Assembly (NCBI RefSeq): GCF_046536515.1
Contig: NZ_JAWDMQ010000027.1
Coordinates: forward strand, 1-19,518
Source: Caldisphaera sp046536515
GTDB taxonomy: Archaea; Thermoproteota; Thermoprotei_A; Sulfolobales; Acidilobaceae
Direction: 5' to 3'
Length of the DNA: 19,518 nucleotides
The translations under genes and the position numbers were made by a program. The stretch's first letter is position 1, and each line of letters opens with the position of its first letter. The notes under the pieces are model-generated. The model was not told the origin of the DNA. It did no database searches and saw nothing but the letters and a program-made list of their open reading frames with translations. This document shows positions 14,679 through 19,518 of the stretch, in pieces.

Positions 14679-15563
14679 TTGGTTTATGAGAGGGATTTTA
14701 TTGGGTATGGTGAAAAAAGACCTGAATTTAAATGGCCCGGTAATAAAGGATTAGCTGTTAACTTAGTTTTTAATTATGAATGTGGTTCAGAACACTCATA
14801 TGAAGTAGATGGTATAATAGAATCTGTAGGCGAATTTCCTCCAATTGATGTGAAAAAGAGAGATGTTGGATTAGAAAGTGTATATGAATACGGTACAAGA
14901 GTAGCTATATGGAGAATATTAAATACATTAAAAGAATTAAACGTTAAAGCATCGTTTTTCTCAGTTGCACATACATTAGAATTAAATCCATTAGCTGCAA
15001 AGAGAATCGTAAGTGATGGGCATGAAATTGTAGATCACGGACTTAGATGGTTTGAAAATTATAGATTAAGTTATGATGAAGAAAAGAGGCAAATTGAAAA
15101 ATCTGTAGAGATTATACAAAAAATAACTGGGTATAAACCTAAAGGTTATTATGCAAGAGAGCCAAGCGAAAACACAATAGACATTGTAAAAAGCTTGGGA
15201 TTTACTTATGACTCTGATGCATATAATGATGACATACCATATTTTTATAAGGATTTTTTAATTATACCCTATACTCCTGATATTAATGACTTTCACTTCT
15301 TATATCCAATGAATAGATTTTCAACGGCAGATGAATTTCTTTCTTATGTAAAAGACTCATTTGATCAGCTATACGAAGAATCTAAATACGAGTCAAAAAT
15401 GATGAGCATTGGAATGCATGTTAGAATAATGGGGAGACCTGGAAGAATAAAGGCTCTTAGAGATTTCATAAAATACATTAAATCATTTGATGTGTGGATA
15501 GCAAAAAGAGAGGAAATAGCTGATTTTTGGATAAATAATTTTAAAAAATCTAATGAAAAATAA
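14679..15563 (+). CDS. PuuE-type polysaccharide deacetylase-fold protein (allantoinase/cyclic amidohydrolase-like)
   Basis: NodB/carbohydrate esterase 4 fold in its cytosolic PuuE branch, whose known members open cyclic ureides or imides such as allantoin. Seen: N-terminal RDFIGYGEKRPEFKWPG, typical of PuuE; FNYECGSEHS (about 31-40); YEYGTRVAIWRIL; GHEIVDHGLRW at 114-124 with the two motif-2 histidines; YYAREPSENT; YDSDAYNDDIPY at 177-188; PYTPDINDFHF; and SIGMHVRIMGRPGR at 243-256. No signal peptide, so it acts in the cytoplasm. The start is TTG at 14679 because GGTGAT (14669-14674) precedes it by 4 nt; the frame is open back to TTG 14667, which would overlap the ribosome-binding site. No uricase or ureide genes are nearby, so the substrate is unknown. 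It ends 2 nt from the speE stop, tail-to-tail. Confidence 0.82.
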   Translation: MVYERDFIGYGEKRPEFKWPGNKGLAVNLVFNYECGSEHSYEVDGIIESVGEFPPIDVKKRDVGLESVYEYGTRVAIWRILNTLKELNVKASFFSVAHTLELNPLAAKRIVSDGHEIVDHGLRWFENYRLSYDEEKRQIEKSVEIIQKITGYKPKGYYAREPSENTIDIVKSLGFTYDSDAYNDDIPYFYKDFLIIPYTPDINDFHFLYPMNRFSTADEFLSYVKDSFDQLYEESKYESKMMSIGMHVRIMGRPGRIKALRDFIKYIKSFDVWIAKREEIADFWINNFKKSNEK

Positions 15564-15565
15564 AA

Positions 15566-16483
15566 CTAAGCTGGTAAATAAATAGGGTCTTTTAGAGTTG
15601 ATATCCTCTTTTCTTTTTCTAATATATTTCTTATGTATTTTGGTATGTAGAACATATGAGCATGAGATTCATTATCATAATATCTATTTTTACCGTTAAC
15701 CATCTTATTTATCAAGCTGTCTACATCGAAGTTTTTAACGTTTTCCACATTAACATCATTTGATGCTATTACAAATCCCCATATACCTTCATAACTCCTT
15801 ATGTAAACATAGTATGAATATGCATATTTGAAAACGCTTTTTATTGTATTATAGATAACAGCATGAACTGTTGGCGTTAAGACCGGGCTTGTAGACTGTG
15901 TAACAAATACCCCATTCTTCTCAAGCTTATTAACAATCTTCATATAAAATTCTCTAGTATATAGCCTTACTGCAGGACCTGCTTCTTCAGGATCAACTAA
16001 ATCTGAGATTATAACATCATATTTTTCATCAGTATTGTCTATATAATGCTCAGCATCGTCTATAACTACTTTTACTCTTTTATCATAGAATGAGTTTTGG
16101 TGCCATTCTGGTAAATATTTTTTACATACATCAACTACTTGATCATCTATATCAACCATAACAACTTTTTCTATAGATTTAAACCTTAATACCTCTCTTG
16201 ATGTAGCTCCTTCCCCTCCCCCTAATATAAGTACCTTTTTAGGGTTTCCATTTAACAGCATAGCCGGTTGTACTAAAGATTCGTGGTAGACAAATTCATC
16301 AAGTAATGATGATTGTACCTTGCCATCTATAACCAATGCTTTACCCAAATCAGAATAATCTACTATAGCCCATCTTTGATATTTTGATTGACCATATGCA
16401 TACACATTATTAACTGCATGCATATGAGCAGTTCCTGGAGTACTCCACTCAATAATCCAATGCCATGGATAATTTATTGACAT
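15566..16483 (-). CDS. speE: Spermidine synthase family aminopropyltransferase (ACL5/thermospermine synthase-like)
   Basis: Transfers an aminopropyl group from decarboxylated S-adenosylmethionine to a polyamine. Residues are numbered from the longest frame, GTG at 16492; I prefer ATG 16483, behind GAGTGA. Seen: an N-terminal beta-sheet part with STPGTAHMHAV and QRWAIVDYSDLGKALVIDGK, then HESLVQPAM (about 70-78), the cofactor loop ILGGGEGATSREVLRF at about 89-104, VVMVDIDDQVVDVCK (acidic Asp at the strand end), DDAEHYI, and the substrate block ISDLVDPEEAGPAVRLYTRE, then GVFVTQST. The D-x-x-DP-x-x-GP-x-x-x-LYT block and VFVTQ strongly resemble plant ACL5 thermospermine synthase, so longer polyamines such as thermospermine are a reasonable guess in a thermophile. 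It follows rps8e by about 57 nt. Confidence 0.87.
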   Translation of the reverse strand: MSINYPWHWIIEWSTPGTAHMHAVNNVYAYGQSKYQRWAIVDYSDLGKALVIDGKVQSSLLDEFVYHESLVQPAMLLNGNPKKVLILGGGEGATSREVLRFKSIEKVVMVDIDDQVVDVCKKYLPEWHQNSFYDKRVKVVIDDAEHYIDNTDEKYDVIISDLVDPEEAGPAVRLYTREFYMKIVNKLEKNGVFVTQSTSPVLTPTVHAVIYNTIKSVFKYAYSYYVYIRSYEGIWGFVIASNDVNVENVKNFDVDSLINKMVNGKNRYYDNESHAHMFYIPKYIRNILEKEKRISTLKDPIYLPA

Positions 16484-16540
16484 ATGTCTCACTCAAATAT
16501 CTAAAAACGGATTAAAATTAAAAGTTTTCTTATTAGAATT

Positions 16541-16927
16541 TTACTCTTCTATCAAAACTGCATTTACTACTCCGTCTTGGCCAGGCCTTGAAGTAACCCT
16601 TGCCTTTCCTTCACTTGTTTGAATTATTGCTCCTTTTGTTATTATATTTCTCTTTGCATATTCCCTATTAGATGGTGTAGACAAGACATTTAATATCTTA
16701 GCAACCTTTGATTTTCCTTTTTTATCTGTAACTATAGCAACGGAAACATTTCTTAATGAAACTTTTAAATTTCCTCCAGTAACTCTCTTTATAATTTTTT
16801 CCTCTTTTTCTTGAAGAACTGCTGGCACAAATAACTCTCCCATAGCATATCTTCTCTTCCTTTTATGCACTAAATGTCTTAGCCCTCCACTTGGTTTCTT
16901 TAAATCTTTATATTGGTAAACTCCCAT
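16541..16927 (-). CDS. rps8e: 30S ribosomal protein S8e (eS8)
   Basis: Archaeal/eukaryotic small-subunit protein that binds 16S rRNA. Seen: KKPSGGLRHLVHKRKRR at 10-26, VTGGNLKVSLRNV at 49-61, the conserved STPSNREYAKRNIITKGAII at 83-102 and ARVTSRPGQDGVVNAVL at 109-125. 128 residues is normal. GGTGT lies about 6 nt before the ATG, and a CTAAATATAAAAATA element about 25 nt upstream of the ATG suggests its own promoter with a very short leader. speE follows on the same strand. Confidence 0.98.
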   Translation of the reverse strand: MGVYQYKDLKKPSGGLRHLVHKRKRRYAMGELFVPAVLQEKEEKIIKRVTGGNLKVSLRNVSVAIVTDKKGKSKVAKILNVLSTPSNREYAKRNIITKGAIIQTSEGKARVTSRPGQDGVVNAVLIEE

Positions 16928-16977
16928 GTCTTACACCTATCCTATTTTTATATTTAGAATAGAATATTAAAGTTTTA

Positions 16978-17844
16978 CTATCTACATTCCTTATAAAATA
17001 GCTCCTCAATTAATTGCTTAACTTTAATTGGATCATAATATTTATTTAAGAATACAATTATTTTTTCTCTTGCTTCGTTAATTTCTAATTCCCTTGGAGC
17101 CCATCCAACTACCCATAATAAGCTATCTAAATGAATTTGGGGCACACCGCTTAATTCTGAAACCTTTTCCCATGCTTTTATTGCAATCTTAGGATTTTTT
17201 AATATTTCTTTAAAAGATTCTGATTCAACAATTCCACTTGTATAAGAAATACATGAAATTCTTATATCTATGGGCATAGGTATGTTTATCATTAAAGGCT
17301 TAATCTCACCTTTATTCTTTACTGCATAATAAGCCATTTTTATTGAAAATGTTATTGTTTTCTTCCACTCCTCAGTTTCCAATAAGTTCGCAATTTCTTT
17401 CATAATTTTTTCGGGTTTCTCCAAAACTATTTCAGGATTTTCAATTATGGCTTTCAAAAGTTCCTTGTTTTTTGATATTTTTTCTATTCTTTTTAGCTTA
17501 AATTTTTGCCCTATTATTGATCCCCTACAGTTTTTTATAAAATCTACTACATTGTTAATAGCCTCATCAATATTTTTTGGTTTTCCTCTTTTAGATAAAT
17601 AATCTGAAAAACATTCCCACCACTCTTCCCCTTTCATAGCTAACTTATAGCTGATCAAAGAAACCACTAGTGAATAAAAAGTAGCATAACCTTTACCCAC
17701 TTTTTGCTTAAGTTTTTGTATATAAATAAACTGAGGATCAACTTTTTCTTCAAGTAACAAAACGTTTTCCAAGCCAAAATTTTTTATTGAATAAGAAACT
17801 TTAACTATTCTTTCTTGATTTATATTCAATCTTACCACGTCCAT
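16978..17844 (-). CDS. Archaeal 8-oxoguanine DNA glycosylase/AP lyase (AGOG family)
   Basis: Base excision repair enzyme of the helix-hairpin-helix superfamily that removes 7,8-dihydro-8-oxoguanine and cleaves the abasic site. Seen: KGEEWWECFSDYLSKRG at 71-87; KKTITFSIKMAYYAV at 161-175, which should carry the Schiff-base lysine (161 or 162, judged by its spacing of about 32 residues to the aspartate in Pyrobaculum AGOG, where these are Lys140 and Asp172); INIPMPIDIRISCISYTSGI at 186-205 with catalytic-type Asp193; and IHLDSLLWVVGWAPREL at 237-253. 288 residues is a little longer than the roughly 256 of Pyrobaculum AGOG. The ATG overlaps the thiL-like stop by 13 nt; a TTG at 17829, 4 nt after GTGGT, is an alternative start. 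The pairing with a kinase is probably only shared transcription. Confidence 0.86.
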   Translation of the reverse strand: MDVVRLNINQERIVKVSYSIKNFGLENVLLLEEKVDPQFIYIQKLKQKVGKGYATFYSLVVSLISYKLAMKGEEWWECFSDYLSKRGKPKNIDEAINNVVDFIKNCRGSIIGQKFKLKRIEKISKNKELLKAIIENPEIVLEKPEKIMKEIANLLETEEWKKTITFSIKMAYYAVKNKGEIKPLMINIPMPIDIRISCISYTSGIVESESFKEILKNPKIAIKAWEKVSELSGVPQIHLDSLLWVVGWAPRELEINEAREKIIVFLNKYYDPIKVKQLIEELFYKECR

Positions 17845-18737
17845 CCATAGTTTTCTATCTTATTATTATTGTAATATAGTCCAAAACCTTCTTCTATTTT
17901 TCCTACAACAAAGCATCTGATTTTTAATTTTGTACATTCATCAAGAAAATCATCTATGTTTTCCTCACTAGTTGTAACAGCAAAATTATAGTCTTCCCAG
18001 CTGTTTAAAGCCTCCTCATTATTTATAATATCGTTTAATAAAGGATCGATTTCTATTGCATCCAGGACTACTTTAACTTTGCTGGAATCTATAATATTAT
18101 AGAGTGTAGAAATCCATCCATCACTATTATCTGATGAAGCTGTACCATATTTATGAATGGGAATCCAAGCATCAATTTGGAAATCAGGTAAAATCGTTTT
18201 TCTTAATAATTTATTATCGACATCTGAAATTTTTATTTTGTTTTCTAATAATTTTTGAGATAAAGACCCATAACCTAAATAACCTATTTGAATTAAATAA
18301 TCTCCTGCCTTTGCACCTTTCCTATTAATATATTTTTTGTTGTCAATTCTTCCTACGGAAACAACATCAATCCAAGAATCGTTTATGGATTTATTTGTAT
18401 CACCTTTTAAAATAATGCTTTTTAAATAATCAGACGCCTGCCCCATACCTATAGATATTGATTTCAACACATTTTCATCCGTTACCCCTACACTGTACAA
18501 TAAAGCATATGGTTTACCTCCAGAAACTATTACATCACTCATAGATGCAATAGCAGCTTTAAATGACCAATCTTCATAAGACATCCATGGTAATTTACTC
18601 CTAGATGATGAATAACCATCTATATTAAGAAGAAAATCATTTAAAGGGCAAGCATCGTAATCTTTACACCACTCGTTTTTGCTGTTTTTCATGACTTCAT
18701 CTAGAAGCAATTTCCAACTCTCCAGTCTAACCACCAA
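17832..18737 (-). CDS. thiL: Diverged thiamine-monophosphate kinase (ThiL-like)
   Basis: PurM-superfamily kinase; ThiL phosphorylates thiamine monophosphate to the cofactor thiamine diphosphate. Seen: NIDGYSSSRSKLPW at 38-51 in place of the first Asp-rich block; AAIASMSDVIVSGGKP at 61-76 (cf. NLSDIAAMGxxP); KGDTNKS at 111-117 (cf. GGDTT); VVSVGR at 125-130; RKGAKAGDYLIQIGYLG at 139-155; SSDNSDGWISTL at 201-212 (cf. AMDISDGL); and ALNSWEDYNFAVTT at 243-256 (cf. ALxGGEDYELLFT). These line up in order with ThiL, but several metal-binding positions deviate, so function is probable rather than sure. Two cysteines (24, 30) flank the first block. 301 residues is normal. The start is TTG 18737 or GTG 18734, probably leaderless; divergent from uppS. 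Confidence 0.76.
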   Translation of the reverse strand: MVVRLESWKLLLDEVMKNSKNEWCKDYDACPLNDFLLNIDGYSSSRSKLPWMSYEDWSFKAAIASMSDVIVSGGKPYALLYSVGVTDENVLKSISIGMGQASDYLKSIILKGDTNKSINDSWIDVVSVGRIDNKKYINRKGAKAGDYLIQIGYLGYGSLSQKLLENKIKISDVDNKLLRKTILPDFQIDAWIPIHKYGTASSDNSDGWISTLYNIIDSSKVKVVLDAIEIDPLLNDIINNEEALNSWEDYNFAVTTSEENIDDFLDECTKLKIRCFVVGKIEEGFGLYYNNNKIENYGWTW

Positions 18738-18816
18738 TATATTAAATAAACTTAAAATTTAAAAATTGGTATTGAAAAGAAATATTAAGAAGAGTTAACA
18801 AATAAAATATAGGGGA

Positions 18817-19467
18817 ATGAAAACGATAAGTCTGCCAATTCATATCGGTATTATTCCTGATGGCAACAGGAGATGGGCTAAAAAGAATAAAATAGATTTT
18901 TTCACAGCTTATAAAATAGGATTCGAAAACTTAAAGAAAATTCTAGACAAAATCGTTGATTATGGAATATATAATGCTTCTGTTTATGTATTGAGCTATG
19001 AAAATTGCACCAGAAGAAGCAAGACAGAGTTAAATTTTTTATTTTATTTATCAAAAGAAGGGTTTAATTATATAAGAGAAAATCAAAAGCTAAAGGATAA
19101 TGACATATCAGTAAGAGTAATAGGTGATATGAGTATAGTTCCAGACTATATATTAAATGAAATTAAGAAAACTGAGGAGGAAACAAAAAATAGAAAAAAT
19201 GGCATACTAAATCTAGCATATTGCTATTCTGGAGAATGGGAATTAAATTTAATAAAAAATGGGGAAAAACCGCCATCATTATATATGAAACCCATAGATT
19301 TATTGATTAGAACTGGAGGAGTTAAAAGGATTAGTGGATTTTTCCCATTACTAATTAATTATGCTGAATTTTACTTTACAGACATACTATGGCCTGATTT
19401 TAACGAAATTGAACTTGAAAAATCGTTAAATTGGTTTTCTTCACAGCCTAGAAACTTCGGTATATAA
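18817..19467 (+). CDS. uppS: Cis-prenyl (undecaprenyl-type) diphosphate synthase, compact form
   Basis: Adds isopentenyl units in cis to make the long polyprenyl diphosphate used as glycan carrier lipid for S-layer and surface protein glycosylation. Seen: HIGIIPDGNRRWAKK at 9-23 with catalytic Asp15; LSYENCTRRSKTEL at 59-72 (Glu62-Asn63 and arginines; the usual Trp is Cys64); RVIGD at 100-104; LNLAYCYSGEWEL at 131-143; IDLLIRTGGVKRISGF at 160-175 (Arg165 and Arg171 bind diphosphate); NYAEFYFTDILWPDF at 181-195 with metal ligand Glu184; terminal PRNFG. 216 residues is clearly shorter than the usual 240-265: the helical stretch between the NYGG-like block and the LIRT block is almost gone. The ATG follows AGGGGA directly. 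All key charged residues remain, so it is likely active. Confidence 0.9.
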   Translation: MKTISLPIHIGIIPDGNRRWAKKNKIDFFTAYKIGFENLKKILDKIVDYGIYNASVYVLSYENCTRRSKTELNFLFYLSKEGFNYIRENQKLKDNDISVRVIGDMSIVPDYILNEIKKTEEETKNRKNGILNLAYCYSGEWELNLIKNGEKPPSLYMKPIDLLIRTGGVKRISGFFPLLINYAEFYFTDILWPDFNEIELEKSLNWFSSQPRNFGI

Positions 19468-19518
19468 AATTTTGAAACATATATTTGATTTTATAAAATA
19501 TTTAGCTTATATTTCTGA
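19468..19518. other. Short AT-rich tail after uppS
   Basis: 51 nt, nearly all A/T, with no open frame, hairpin or clear terminator visible before the window ends. Confidence 0.5.

Noticed and set aside
1..19518. CRISPR arrays, insertion sequences, integrase or defence islands
   Set aside because: No regularly spaced repeats, terminal inverted repeats, transposase or integrase motifs were seen on either strand.

Overview
The window looks like a chromosomal segment of a thermoacidophilic crenarchaeote (Thermoproteota). It is strongly AT-rich (roughly 30% G+C by eye) and very densely coded, with gene overlaps of 4 to 13 nt. Archaeal markers are ribosomal proteins uL2 and eS8, a ThiD-ThiN fusion, an AGOG-type DNA glycosylase, a crenarchaeal Ced-type DNA import cluster and a thermopsin-like secreted protein. 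Start sites are often preceded by GGTG/GGTGAT Shine-Dalgarno sequences. The low G+C plus acidophile traits would fit something like Caldisphaera (Acidilobales), but the genus is inference.

Left part (1-8094): a partial lysA (diaminopimelate decarboxylase) leaves the window at base 1. Next comes a full histidine utilisation cluster organised around a divergent promoter region at 4145-4224. hutU and hutH run leftward and hutG (a ureohydrolase) and hutI run rightward. Together they would take histidine through urocanate, imidazolone propionate and formiminoglutamate to glutamate plus formamide. A thermopsin-like secreted, membrane-anchored protein begins 14 nt after hutI, so external acid proteolysis and histidine catabolism may be co-expressed. 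A lone DsrE-family protein follows.

Middle (8271-14585): a PurM/HypE-like protein overlaps thiD-thiN (thiamine biosynthesis). On the opposite strand is an operon of three membrane/ATPase genes that I read as cedA1 (a T4SS-like pilin, two membrane helices), cedA (polytopic channel) and cedB (HerA/VirB4-type ATPase). These form the crenarchaeal DNA import machine, followed 16 nt later by rpl2.

Right part (14679-19467): a PuuE-type polysaccharide deacetylase/allantoinase homologue; spermidine/thermospermine synthase behind rps8e; a diverged ThiL-like kinase overlapping an AGOG DNA glycosylase gene; and a compact cis-prenyl diphosphate synthase.

The observations most worth following are: (1) a urocanase that lacks the family's signature active-site cysteine and every other internal cysteine; (2) a compact cedA1-cedA-cedB-rpl2 operon whose CedA carries a roughly 220-residue external domain; (3) the hut-thermopsin arrangement; (4) an unassigned PurM-like enzyme translationally coupled to ThiDN. 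No RNA genes, CRISPR arrays, insertion sequences or gaps above 300 bases were seen; the longest gap is 8095-8270.
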